Assembly: GCA_019745325.1 (NCBI GenBank)
Contig: JAIETK010000010.1
Span: 1 to 64,000, forward strand
DNA: 64,000 nucleotides
Source: Nitrosomonas sp.
GTDB lineage: Bacteria > Pseudomonadota > Gammaproteobacteria > Burkholderiales > Nitrosomonadaceae
Direction of reading: 5' to 3'
Part shown: piece after piece, positions 1-8,404 of the stretch
Position numbering within the stretch: the stretch's first letter is position 1
Layout: every line of letters starts with the position of its first letter
Notes under the pieces: generated by a model
Databases searched by the model: none
Told to the model about the DNA's origin: nothing
Seen by the model: the letters and a program-made list of their open reading frames with translations, nothing else
Position numbers and translations under genes: made by a program

Positions 1-13
1 GCTCTTCCGATCT
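1..13 (+). other. Illumina sequencing-adapter remnant at contig edge
   Basis: The first 13 bases, GCTCTTCCGATCT, equal the 3' end shared by the standard Illumina adapters. A chance match of this length exactly at base 1 is very unlikely. It indicates untrimmed adapter and means the window begins at an assembled contig end, so nothing biological should be read from these bases. Confidence 0.9.
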
Positions 14-94
14 GATGAAGACGAGGGAGAGTCTGGCGCAAGTGAAGCCGGAGAATCCCAAAGTGATGAAGATGACGAGGATGACGAGGAGTAA
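14..94 (+). CDS. C-terminal tail of an acidic protein (5'-partial)
   Basis: An open frame enters from the contig edge and ends at TAA (92-94). It encodes 26 residues, nearly all Asp, Glu, Ser or Gly, ending in DEDDEDDEE. Such acidic tails occur on many unrelated proteins, so the family cannot be named. The frame starts directly after the adapter remnant, so its 5' end is an assembly artefact. A strong terminator follows at 174-213, which supports a real upstream transcription unit on this strand. Confidence 0.45.
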   Translation, partial: DEDEGESGASEAGESQSDEDDEDDEE

Positions 95-173
95 GTGGTA
101 GTTATTCTTCTGAAACAGGTTTTGCTCGATATCCAGCGTATTTAAGAAACTGAGTGAGAGCAAGTCTTCGATT

Positions 174-213
174 AAAGAACCCGTGCAAATTATTTTGTAC
201 GGGTTCTTTTCGT
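174..213 (+). terminator. Rho-independent terminator
   Basis: AAAGAACCCGT (174-184) pairs with ACGGGTTCTTT (199-209). The stem extends inward through GCAA/TTGT with one G-T pair around a short AT loop, and a T-rich tract follows. It would end transcription of the partial gene upstream, ahead of rhlE. Confidence 0.85.
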
Positions 214-290
214 TTTAAAAACGCAACTATTTATAAGTCCATGTGGATATAAACTTGGAAAAATTAAGAAAGGTAAAACATTCGTAAAAT

Positions 291-1799
291 ATGAGTAGCA
301 ATAAAATTGAGTCTTTTGAGCAGCTTGATCTTGCAGCCAATTTGCTGCGCGCTGTATCCGAAGAAGGTTATAAAACACCGACCGATATTCAGGTGCAAGC
401 AATACCGGTTACATTGGCAGGCAAAGATGTGATGGGAGCCGCACAGACAGGGACAGGTAAAACGGCAAGTTTCACCTTACCCATGCTGCAAAGATTGGAA
501 ATTCATGCCAACAGCAGCGCTTCCCCAGCCCGTCACTCCGTTCGGGCGTTAATTCTGGTTCCAACAAGGGAACTTGCAATACAAGTCTACGAAAGCGTTA
601 AGACGTATGGAAAATATTCACTACTGAGATCCACCGTGATTTATGGTGGTGTCAACATTGATACACAGATAGAAGCGCTTCGATCGGGTGTGGAAATTCT
701 GGTAGCGACGCCGGGACGATTAATGGATCATCTCCAGCAAAAAAACCTTGTGCTTTCAAAGGTGGAAATATTCGTACTAGATGAGGCCGACCGGATGCTG
801 GATATGGGTTTCTTGCCAGATATCAAGCAAATAATTGAATTGTTGCCGGAAAAGCGCCAGAACCTGATGTTCTCGGCTACTTTCTCTGAAGAAATCAAGA
901 AACTCGCGAGTAAAATCTTAATTAATCCTGCATCAATCGAGGTTGCAAAACAGAATTCAGTGAGTGATTTGATATCGCATGTTCTGTATCCCGTAGATAC
1001 AAAGCTGAAGCAAGAATTCTTGGTGGATTTAATTTCGCAGCAAGCATTGCAGCAAGTATTAATTTTTACCAGAACCAAGCACAGTGCTGATCGATTGGCT
1101 CAGCAGTTAAGTCGGCGAAACATTACCTGCGCAGCTATTCACGGAGATAGAAATCAATTACAACGCACCAAAGCACTGGAAGAGTTTAAACAAGGTCTGG
1201 TCCGAGTACTCGTAGCGACAGACGTCGCGGCGCGGGGATTGGACATCGAAGAACTGACGCACGTGATAAATTTTGAATTGCCGGGTAATCCGGAAGACTA
1301 TGTACACCGGATCGGGCGTACAGGGCGAGCTGGAAGAAAAGGAACCGCGATTTCGTTAGTCAGCCGGGAAGAAAATAAACTCGTAGCGAGTATTGAAAAA
1401 CTCATCGGACTGAAATTAAAAGTAGAACAAGTGAATAGAAAGGATGACTTAGAATTGATGCAATCATCCGATTCCAAGAATAAAACTGCATCAGCCGGTC
1501 CAAAGAGCAAATCCGGTGCGCGCAATCGCAGTGCGAACTCTCAATCCTCAGTGAAAAGCAATGAAAGCATAGCGCCTTTTAACAAAGGGCAGGCAGCAAG
1601 AAATACTAATAGAAAAAACAAAACCAATAAAATAATCGATCCATTATTTACAGAGCCTTATGTTTCAAGTTATCCGGATAACAGTTCGGAATTAGCAAAC
1701 AACGGCGGGAAAATACATGCAGCAACGCATCGACAACATTCAAGAAAGCCAGTACCTGCTTTATTCATTTCTCCGGCGATTAGAAATAAGGCGGAATAA
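291..1799 (+). CDS. rhlE: DEAD-box ATP-dependent RNA helicase RhlE
   Basis: This is a cytoplasmic RNA-unwinding helicase of the RhlE group, 502 aa. Visible motifs are the Q motif (around GYKTPTDIQ), Walker A AQTGTGKT at 51-58, PTRELA at 91-96, TPGR near 140, DEAD at 164-167, SAT at 195-197 and the motif VI HRIGRTGR near 342. After about residue 385 the protein becomes a low-complexity Ser/Asn/Lys-rich basic tail, typical of RhlE and thought to bind RNA nonspecifically. Known roles of the family are ribosome assembly and cold-adapted RNA remodelling. The gene is monocistronic by spacing: a terminator precedes it and a 222-bp non-coding stretch follows. No clear Shine-Dalgarno is seen close to the ATG. 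Confidence 0.93.
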   Translation: MSSNKIESFEQLDLAANLLRAVSEEGYKTPTDIQVQAIPVTLAGKDVMGAAQTGTGKTASFTLPMLQRLEIHANSSASPARHSVRALILVPTRELAIQVYESVKTYGKYSLLRSTVIYGGVNIDTQIEALRSGVEILVATPGRLMDHLQQKNLVLSKVEIFVLDEADRMLDMGFLPDIKQIIELLPEKRQNLMFSATFSEEIKKLASKILINPASIEVAKQNSVSDLISHVLYPVDTKLKQEFLVDLISQQALQQVLIFTRTKHSADRLAQQLSRRNITCAAIHGDRNQLQRTKALEEFKQGLVRVLVATDVAARGLDIEELTHVINFELPGNPEDYVHRIGRTGRAGRKGTAISLVSREENKLVASIEKLIGLKLKVEQVNRKDDLELMQSSDSKNKTASAGPKSKSGARNRSANSQSSVKSNESIAPFNKGQAARNTNRKNKTNKIIDPLFTEPYVSSYPDNSSELANNGGKIHAATHRQHSRKPVPALFISPAIRNKAE

Positions 1800-2021
1800 T
1801 TCTCTGCGCATGATTGTACCGGCGAATGTTCAATAAAAAGATTGTGATCAATTTCAGAAAAAGAAAATGTGTAAAAAGGCGAAGCTAACGGGAAAGATCG
1901 ATTTGTTATCGATGTGGAGTAGCGAAGATAACGTATATAATGTCAAGTTTCTTAGATTGCAACTATTGTGATTGTAAGGCTGAATTAGTAATTTAATCTC
2001 CACAAATTTCATGTCATTGCC

Positions 2022-3251
2022 ATGCGTCCCATTTTAAAGTCCAGCAAGTTAATCAATGTTTGTTACGATATTCGCGGACCGGTAATGGATCGTGCCAGAC
2101 AGATGGAAGATGAAGGCCATCACATCATCAAATTGAACATTGGTAATCCGGCAACATTCGGCTTCGATGTGCCGGAAGAGATTCTGCAGGATGTGATCCG
2201 CAATTTGTCAGCGGCTTCCGGTTATTGCGATTCCAAGGGGCTGTTCGCGGCACGCAAAGCGATCATGCATTACACGCAGGAAAAGCAAATCAAGAACGTT
2301 CAGCTTGACGACATTTTTATCGGCAACGGCGTATCTGAGTTGGTTGTGCTGACCATGCAAGCGTTGCTCGACAACGGCGACGAAGTATTGATTCCGATGC
2401 CGGATTATCCGCTCTGGACAGCGGCGGTGGTACTCTCGGGCGGTGTGGCGCGTCATTATGAATGCAACGAGAAAACCGGCTGGCTGCCCGATCTGGACGA
2501 TATACGCGCGAAGATCAATCCGAGAACGCGAGCTATTGTCATCATCAATCCGAACAATCCAACCGGTGCGTTGTATCCGAAAGAATTATTGCTCGACATT
2601 ATCGAGATCGCGCGGCAGCACCAGTTAATCATTTACGCCGACGAGATTTACGACAAGATTCTCTACGAAGACGCAGTACATACATCGATTGCTTCACTGG
2701 CTGACGATGTGTTGTTCATCACGTTTAACGGGCTGTCCAAAAATTATCGCGCTGCAGGTTTTCGCTCGGGTTGGGCGGTGGTATCCGGAGAGAAATCTCA
2801 TGCGCGTGATTATATTGCCGGACTCAATATGTTGGCTTCGATGCGGTTATGTGCCAATGTGCCATCGCAGTTCGGCATTCAAACCGCGCTGGGCGGCTAT
2901 CAAAGTATTTACGATCTGACCATGCCGACCGGACGGTTGATGAAACAGCGCGATACCGCCTGGAAACTGCTGACTGATATTCCCGGTGTGAGTTGTTTTA
3001 AACCAGAAGCCGCATTGTATTTGTTTCCGCGGCTGGATCCGGAAATCTATCCGGTGTCAGACGATCAGCAATTGGTGCTCGATTTACTGCTGGAAGAAAA
3101 AGTGTTACTAGTGCAGGGCACCGGTTTCAATTGGAAACATCCTGACCACTTTCGCGTGGTGTTTTTGCCGAATACCGACGATCTGACCGAAGCGATTGGC
3201 CGCATTGCAAATTTTTTGCATCGCTATCGCAAACGCCTGGGCACTAATTGA
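2022..3251 (+). CDS. alaA: AlaA-type pyridoxal-phosphate aminotransferase
   Basis: A fold-type I class I/II aminotransferase of 409 aa, closest in pattern to glutamate-pyruvate aminotransferase AlaA (YfbQ). Diagnostic pieces are PNNPTGA, YADEIYD (Asp binding the PLP pyridine nitrogen), the PLP lysine in GLSKNYRAAGFRSGW near residue 240, and a C-terminal FRVVFLP strand with the substrate carboxylate Arg. It would interconvert pyruvate plus glutamate with alanine plus 2-oxoglutarate. In many betaproteobacteria this gene directly precedes hom and thrC. Here the nor cluster lies in between on the other strand. A 150-bp repeat element begins 13 bp after the stop codon. Confidence 0.88.
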   Translation: MRPILKSSKLINVCYDIRGPVMDRARQMEDEGHHIIKLNIGNPATFGFDVPEEILQDVIRNLSAASGYCDSKGLFAARKAIMHYTQEKQIKNVQLDDIFIGNGVSELVVLTMQALLDNGDEVLIPMPDYPLWTAAVVLSGGVARHYECNEKTGWLPDLDDIRAKINPRTRAIVIINPNNPTGALYPKELLLDIIEIARQHQLIIYADEIYDKILYEDAVHTSIASLADDVLFITFNGLSKNYRAAGFRSGWAVVSGEKSHARDYIAGLNMLASMRLCANVPSQFGIQTALGGYQSIYDLTMPTGRLMKQRDTAWKLLTDIPGVSCFKPEAALYLFPRLDPEIYPVSDDQQLVLDLLLEEKVLLVQGTGFNWKHPDHFRVVFLPNTDDLTEAIGRIANFLHRYRKRLGTN

Positions 3252-3264
3252 TAGTTACTCGAAT

Positions 3265-3414
3265 TAGGGAAACGCTGATTAATTGACTGTACGAGCGAAT
3301 TGCTTCGTTGCGCGGTACTCACTCCCGCGCCTATCAGATTGATATGTCTCGGTTGTTGCGTTCCGTGCGCCTCGCCCTTCATCACGTTTCGTTGAATTAA
3401 TCAGCGTTTCCTTA
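3265..3414 (+). repeat. MITE-like 150-bp element, copy A
   Basis: Terminal inverted repeats of 20 bp (TAGGGAAACGCTGATTAATT and its complement with one mismatch) bound a non-coding interior shared with six other copies in this window. Outer bases are TA on both sides. It lies between the alaA stop and the 3' end of norD, which are convergent. This copy is in the orientation in which the GACTGTACGAGCG block is next to the left end, defined here as plus. Confidence 0.88.
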
Positions 3415-3442
3415 GCACTATTCGTAGCTTGTACTGTGTTCT

Positions 3443-5395
3443 TTATTGCGCTAATTGCCGGTAAATTTTAGGTAGTACTTGAGAGAGCCGGTCTGGCCGG
3501 GGGACAATGGCATAATCGCCTCGACCGAATAGATAGGGAAAGTAATCTTGCGCTTGATGATCTATCGTGATTCCAAACACCGATAACCCTGCATGGCGGG
3601 CTTCAAAGATAGCTTGACGAGTATCTTCGATACCGTAACGGCCCTCATAATAATCCAGATCGTTCGGTTTGCCGTCAGTTATCAGCAAGATCAGGCGATG
3701 GCGCTCCGTGCGCTGATTTAGAAGCTTGCTGATGTGACGTAAAGCTGCGCCCATGCGCGTGTAATACCCGGAACGTAATGATGCGATACGCCGAAGTACC
3801 CGAGCATCAAACGCATCATTAAAGTCTTTTACTTCGGAGATGCGCACATAATCCCGCTTGCGTGATGTAAATGTGTAAATGGCGAATCTATCCCGGCATG
3901 TAGCGAGGCCTGTCGCAAGGGTAATTAATGTTTCTTTTTCGATATCAAGAACACGTTTTCCACCTATCCAACTGTCTGTAGACAATGAAACATCCATCAG
4001 AATCGCTACGCTTAAATCGCGGGATTGTTGCCGTGTATCGAGGTAGACCCGGTCGGAGCACGTGCCGGTTGCGTGCAGATCGCATCGTGCGCGCACGAAG
4101 GCATCTATATCGAGTTCATTTCCATCCAGTTGGCGACGCAACTTTTCGCGTTTTGGCTGCAATGCCTCAAATTGCCTGCGAATTTTACGAAAACGTTTTT
4201 TCGCGTGAGAATCGGGTTCCCAGCGTTCGTTATCTTCAAGCGCGTTCTGGAAAATAATCCGGCATTGCCGGGTGTGATATTGTTTGCGCTTGAAATCCCA
4301 TTCCGGATAAGCCAGTTCGGCAATCAATATCTCCGGATTGACATCATCCGGAGAAAGATCCAAGTCAAACTTCAATCGAGTGGCAGCGCGTTGTTCATGC
4401 GGACTAAGCGTGATTTCTTCAAGCGCCTCGGCAGCATCTTTGGCGGCATCTACTTCGTCGTCTTGCACTGCCCGATTGACATTGACCATTTCCGACCAGC
4501 TCATCAATTTTTCGAAACGATTCAATAACAACGGATCATCCCGAGCGCTTTGATCTTGTTTTTCCCGCCGGCTTTTCTTTTTGCGGTGTCTTTCATCGGC
4601 TTCAGAATTATTGCCGACACCGTCATCCAGAACATCCGGCCCGGCATTTGTGGATTCCGGATAAAAATTCACTCTGCCCCACAGCGGGACTGGCAGAAAG
4701 GGACGATAATTCCGGGCTGCGCGCCATTGCGTGAAATCGGGCGCCAGTTGCAAGACAGCTTGCAGAAAGACTTCTCCTGCAGAATCTATACACAATTGAT
4801 TACCCAGCATTGTTTGAATAACGCTTTCGATACCCTGTTCTTGCGTCGTCAGTGAACGGCGCGGCCGTTGTTCCCGGAGGGCCGCGCAAAGCCTGCGGTA
4901 GCTCTGCGCCAAGCCTGGGTAGTGCTCAGTGATATCTCTACTTATCCAATAAGCTCGATGCAAAAATGCAAGATCGGTTTGTAAAGGATCCTGGAACTTA
5001 AGAGGCAGTGAAGATCGGTAATTACCCGCCGTGGCGAAGAATGCTGCGAGCCAGAAATAATGTTGCCGGTTCAGGTCGTTATCGGGAAAAAAATCCAGCG
5101 CTTGCGGCAGCAATACGCGTTCCGCATTGCATTCAACCGGAATCAGCGATTCTTTCATCAGACCGAGGCGCTGCCGCATTGTCAGCCGGTGTTCCGAGGA
5201 TTGCGGCGTTCCTGCAACGATACCTACGCCTGGAACTCCGCCTAGTCCGCGGAAAAAAATACCGAGTGCAGTGCGCACATCATCCAGTGATACCGCCGCT
5301 TCCGGATAATGCCGGTAACTGGAAGGTGCGCCAACCATGCGGTGCCATAAACGGCCTGTTTGTTCTTCCAATTCGGTCAATTCAAGCCAATTCAT
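3443..5395 (-). CDS. norD: Nitric oxide reductase activation protein NorD
   Basis: A 650-aa protein with a C-terminal von Willebrand factor A domain carrying the MIDAS metal motif DVSLS near residue 470 and the later Thr/Asp ligands (ITDGKPND). The middle is charged and low-complexity (about 260-300). NorD partners the MoxR-type ATPase NorQ to insert or activate the non-haem iron (FeB) in NorB; it acts in the cytoplasm at the membrane. Its ATG overlaps the norQ stop codon by four bases (ATGA, 5392-5395), so the two are translationally coupled. It is the last gene of the norCBQD operon. Confidence 0.9.
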   Translation of the reverse strand: MNWLELTELEEQTGRLWHRMVGAPSSYRHYPEAAVSLDDVRTALGIFFRGLGGVPGVGIVAGTPQSSEHRLTMRQRLGLMKESLIPVECNAERVLLPQALDFFPDNDLNRQHYFWLAAFFATAGNYRSSLPLKFQDPLQTDLAFLHRAYWISRDITEHYPGLAQSYRRLCAALREQRPRRSLTTQEQGIESVIQTMLGNQLCIDSAGEVFLQAVLQLAPDFTQWRAARNYRPFLPVPLWGRVNFYPESTNAGPDVLDDGVGNNSEADERHRKKKSRREKQDQSARDDPLLLNRFEKLMSWSEMVNVNRAVQDDEVDAAKDAAEALEEITLSPHEQRAATRLKFDLDLSPDDVNPEILIAELAYPEWDFKRKQYHTRQCRIIFQNALEDNERWEPDSHAKKRFRKIRRQFEALQPKREKLRRQLDGNELDIDAFVRARCDLHATGTCSDRVYLDTRQQSRDLSVAILMDVSLSTDSWIGGKRVLDIEKETLITLATGLATCRDRFAIYTFTSRKRDYVRISEVKDFNDAFDARVLRRIASLRSGYYTRMGAALRHISKLLNQRTERHRLILLITDGKPNDLDYYEGRYGIEDTRQAIFEARHAGLSVFGITIDHQAQDYFPYLFGRGDYAIVPRPDRLSQVLPKIYRQLAQ

Positions 5396-6213
5396 GGCTG
5401 GCCGAAGGTTGCGTTGATGAGTTCGAGCAACCCTTGTTTAACTTCCGGGTCGTCGCATAAAGGCTCGACGAGCGCCGCTTCGGCAGCTTGATGAGGATCG
5501 AGCCCATTCTTCAGTAGCGTGGCACAATAAATCAGTAAACGCGTAGATACTACCTCTTCAAGATCAACATCTTTCAAGGCGCGCAGCCGTTGCGCCAGCG
5601 CAGCGAGAGGGATGCATTGCGGCTCGGGCAAACCGCTTTCGGCTGCAATGATTTCAGCTTCGATAGCCGGTGACGGGAAATCGAAGCTGATGGAAACGAA
5701 GCGTTGGCGCGTGCTGGGTTTCAGGGATTTCAAAATATTCTGATAACCCGGATTGTAGGATACTACCAGCATGAATTGCTGCGGGGCCTCGAGCAATTCT
5801 CCGGAGCGTTCCAATGGCAAAATCCGACGGTCATCTGTCAAGGGATGCAGCACCACTGTCACATCTTTGCGAGCTTCCACAATTTCATCCAGATAACAAA
5901 TGCCACCTTCGCGCACCGCGCGCGTCAACGGTCCATCCATCCACTTAGTTTCGCCGCCTTGCAGCAAATAACGTCCGGTCAAATCCGCCGCTGTCAAATC
6001 ATCGTGGCAGGAGACCGTGTGCAATGGCCGTCCCAGACGGGCGGCCATGTGCATGACAAAACGGGTTTTGCCGCAACCGGTCGGTCCTTTGATGAGCAGC
6101 GGCAGGCCTTCACGGTAGGCGGTTTCGAACAGTGCGCATTCATTACCGGTTGGCCGGTAAAATGGAACGAGCGCCGCTCCGGCAGATTGTTGAACGGTAC
6201 TGTGATCGATCAT
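5392..6213 (-). CDS. norQ: MoxR-family AAA+ ATPase NorQ
   Basis: A 273-aa AAA+ ATPase with Walker A GPTGCGKT around residues 43-50, Walker B (ICYLDEI) near 108-114 and a sensor region with Arg-rich STRQRF. NorQ hydrolyses ATP to drive NorD-dependent metallation of the NO reductase. The ATG at 6213 is preferred over a TTG one codon upstream. Only six bases separate it from the norB stop and no strong ribosome site is seen, so it is probably coupled to norB translation. Confidence 0.9.
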   Translation of the reverse strand: MIDHSTVQQSAGAALVPFYRPTGNECALFETAYREGLPLLIKGPTGCGKTRFVMHMAARLGRPLHTVSCHDDLTAADLTGRYLLQGGETKWMDGPLTRAVREGGICYLDEIVEARKDVTVVLHPLTDDRRILPLERSGELLEAPQQFMLVVSYNPGYQNILKSLKPSTRQRFVSISFDFPSPAIEAEIIAAESGLPEPQCIPLAALAQRLRALKDVDLEEVVSTRLLIYCATLLKNGLDPHQAAEAALVEPLCDDPEVKQGLLELINATFGQP

Positions 6214-6219
6214 CAAGCG

Positions 6220-7554
6220 TTAATGCGCGTAGCTTGGTGACAAGGCTTTTTCGCGCGCGGGCCCTAATGCCGAATAGATGAACAGTAATGCGCCAATGAT
6301 GAAAAATACTCCGGAGCCGAGGCGCAACCAATAAAACAATTCAATTTGCGATTGCACTTGCATGTATCCCATTTCCAGCACGCGTTGCAGGTGCGTTTGC
6401 AGGATACCCGCAAATATCAGTGCAAACGTAATGCCGATCATCGCCGCATTCATGAGCCAGAAACTCCAAATATTCAAGGCTTGGTTAAACGGCTGCAACT
6501 TACGCAATGCCGGTAGCGCGTAAGTGAAGAACGCCAGGTTTAACATCACGTAGGCGCCGTAAAAGGCCAAGTGGCCATGCGCAGCGGTCAATTGCGTGCC
6601 ATGCGTATAGAAATTAATCGACGGGAAGCTGTGCATCAGGCCGAGCAATCCGGCGCCGACGAAGGCCATTACCGGGCAACCCAGACTCCAGAGAATCGCG
6701 GCTTTGTTCGGATGGTTCCGGCCGCTTTTCTTGACCAGGTAAAAAGCCCACAGCATCATGGCAAAAAATGGAACGACTTCGAGGAAAGAAAATATGATTC
6801 CGATCCAGTGCCAATATTCCGGTGCGCCAATCCAGTAGTAATGATGGCCGGTGCCAAGCAAACCACTGAATAGCGAAAAACCGACAATCACATACAGCCA
6901 CTTCTCAATCACTTCGCGATCGACACCGGTCAGCTTAATCAGCAGGAACGCCAGCATGGCGGCCATAATCAATTCCCACACACCTTCCACCCATACATGC
7001 ACGACCCACCACCAGTACAATTTATCGACAGCCAGATTGTCGGGATTGTAAAAAGCGAACATGAAGAAAATGGCTGCACCCCATAAACCCAGCAGCAACA
7101 CGATCGATACCACCGTTTTGCGCCCTTTGAGCACGGTCATGGTGATATTGTAAATAAATATCACGAAAGCGATAACCATCAAGATTTTGACCCAAAAAGG
7201 CTGTTCCAAAAATTCCCGTCCTTCGTGTACGCCTGACAGGTAACTGCCGACCGCAGCCAATGCGGCAAAGACAAAAACACCCAATTGCAGCCATGCGAGT
7301 TTGGGGCTGTGAATTTCCCTTTCGCTTTCTTCGGGAATCAGAAAATAACTGGCACCGAAATAACCTAACAATAACCAAACCAGCAACGCATTCGTGTGTA
7401 TCATCCGGATAATATGGAAAGGCGCCATTTCAGAAAGAAAATTAGGAAACACATAAATGGCGCCTGCCAGCAGACCGGCCAAAACTTGAACCAGGAACAA
7501 TGCCAAAGCAGCGACAAAATAGGGAAAGGCAAGTCCCTGTGTGTGATATTTCAT
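6220..7554 (-). CDS. norB: Cytochrome-c-dependent nitric oxide reductase large subunit NorB
   Basis: The catalytic membrane subunit (444 aa, about 12 transmembrane helices) reduces 2 NO to N2O using electrons from NorC. Family signatures are visible: HVWVEGVWE (an FeB histidine and the conserved Glu), GTGHHYYW (two further FeB His), FSFLEVVPF (second conserved Glu) and AAHGHLAFYG (haem ligands). The length is normal for cNOR and lacks the N-terminal extension of quinol-dependent qNOR; an adjacent norC agrees. A good ribosome site (GGAGG) sits about 8 bases before the ATG. In ammonia oxidisers this enzyme disposes of NO made during nitrification or nitrifier denitrification. Confidence 0.95.
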   Translation of the reverse strand: MKYHTQGLAFPYFVAALALFLVQVLAGLLAGAIYVFPNFLSEMAPFHIIRMIHTNALLVWLLLGYFGASYFLIPEESEREIHSPKLAWLQLGVFVFAALAAVGSYLSGVHEGREFLEQPFWVKILMVIAFVIFIYNITMTVLKGRKTVVSIVLLLGLWGAAIFFMFAFYNPDNLAVDKLYWWWVVHVWVEGVWELIMAAMLAFLLIKLTGVDREVIEKWLYVIVGFSLFSGLLGTGHHYYWIGAPEYWHWIGIIFSFLEVVPFFAMMLWAFYLVKKSGRNHPNKAAILWSLGCPVMAFVGAGLLGLMHSFPSINFYTHGTQLTAAHGHLAFYGAYVMLNLAFFTYALPALRKLQPFNQALNIWSFWLMNAAMIGITFALIFAGILQTHLQRVLEMGYMQVQSQIELFYWLRLGSGVFFIIGALLFIYSALGPAREKALSPSYAH

Positions 7555-7611
7555 TGCTATGCCTCCATGAAAACGTCTTGATGAATGAATTTGCCTGAAA
7601 GATCGCGAGAA

Positions 7612-8064
7612 TTAACCGGAAATTCCGGGAGGCCAGCCAAGGGTATTGATACGGCTTGTCCATTCCAGAAAATCGACTAGATCATCCAGTTCCTGCTCGG
7701 TTAAATTGAATTGAGGCATCTGCCGGCGCCCTTCGATACGGGTCGGTTGCGCGCGCATCCAAGCTTTGAGTCCTAGCCGGGCGCCTTCCGGGCTTTGTTT
7801 ACCGCCGTAACGAATCCAAACATTGCCTAACTCGGGCGCAAAATAAGCGCCTTCTCCAAGCAGTGAATGGCAATTGATGCAGGAATGGCGTTCCCACACA
7901 TGCTTACCCCGCGCAACCGATTCTGTCAGCATGGACTCATCGGTGGCTACATTCACCATGTAGAAATGCGTGTGAATGGTTAACGCCGTAAAAACGGCCA
8001 GAAAAAAAATAGAACCGCCATAGAAAATATTGCGAGCGGCTGATTTGGTTAAATACTCGGCCAT
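7612..8064 (-). CDS. norC: Nitric oxide reductase cytochrome c subunit NorC
   Basis: A membrane-anchored monohaem cytochrome c of about 150 aa. It has one N-terminal transmembrane helix (residues 10-33), the haem motif CINCH followed by SLLGEGAYFAPELGN, and a later Met in MPQFNL as the likely axial ligand. It feeds electrons to NorB from the periplasmic side. The start chosen is the ATG at 8064, preceded by AGAGGAG at a good distance; an in-frame TTG nine codons upstream is less likely because it would place the ribosome site inside the gene. First gene of the norCBQD operon; no norE or norF is adjacent. Confidence 0.93.
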   Translation of the reverse strand: MAEYLTKSAARNIFYGGSIFFLAVFTALTIHTHFYMVNVATDESMLTESVARGKHVWERHSCINCHSLLGEGAYFAPELGNVWIRYGGKQSPEGARLGLKAWMRAQPTRIEGRRQMPQFNLTEQELDDLVDFLEWTSRINTLGWPPGISG

Positions 8065-8404
8065 AATGCGCGACTCCTCTTTGACAAACAATGAAAGACC
8101 CTTTTGTTAAAAAGGTAAATTATCCATAATTATCAAATGGATATATCATTTTCCTCGAATTTTTATCGATTCTAGCCTAAATCATCCAGAATGAGAAGCC
8201 GTGTCAGAAAACAGGTAACAAATAAGGAACGGTTTTGCGCTTGACGGAAAATTTTACCAGGGGCTTGCTTGAAACGAGGAAGGGCAAACAATTAAGTCGC
8301 TGTAATTCGGGTGAGTGTTCACACGGACAGAGCCGCCAAACGCCGGACCGCTATTATCGTATATAATCGCGTTCATTCCATAACTTGTTTTTATTCTTAA
8401 ATTT
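8065..8404. promoter_or_regulatory. Divergent norC / hom intergenic control region
   Basis: This 340-bp gene-free stretch separates norC (-) from hom (+). Near norC it is strongly AT-rich and holds an inverted repeat ATCCAT-N9-ATGGAT (8122-8142), a candidate operator for an NO- or oxygen-responsive regulator. It does not match the NsrR or FNR consensus well enough to name one. For hom, a perfect TATAAT lies at 8362-8367, about 37 bases before the ATG, without a recognisable -35. Nothing else coding is seen. Confidence 0.4.
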
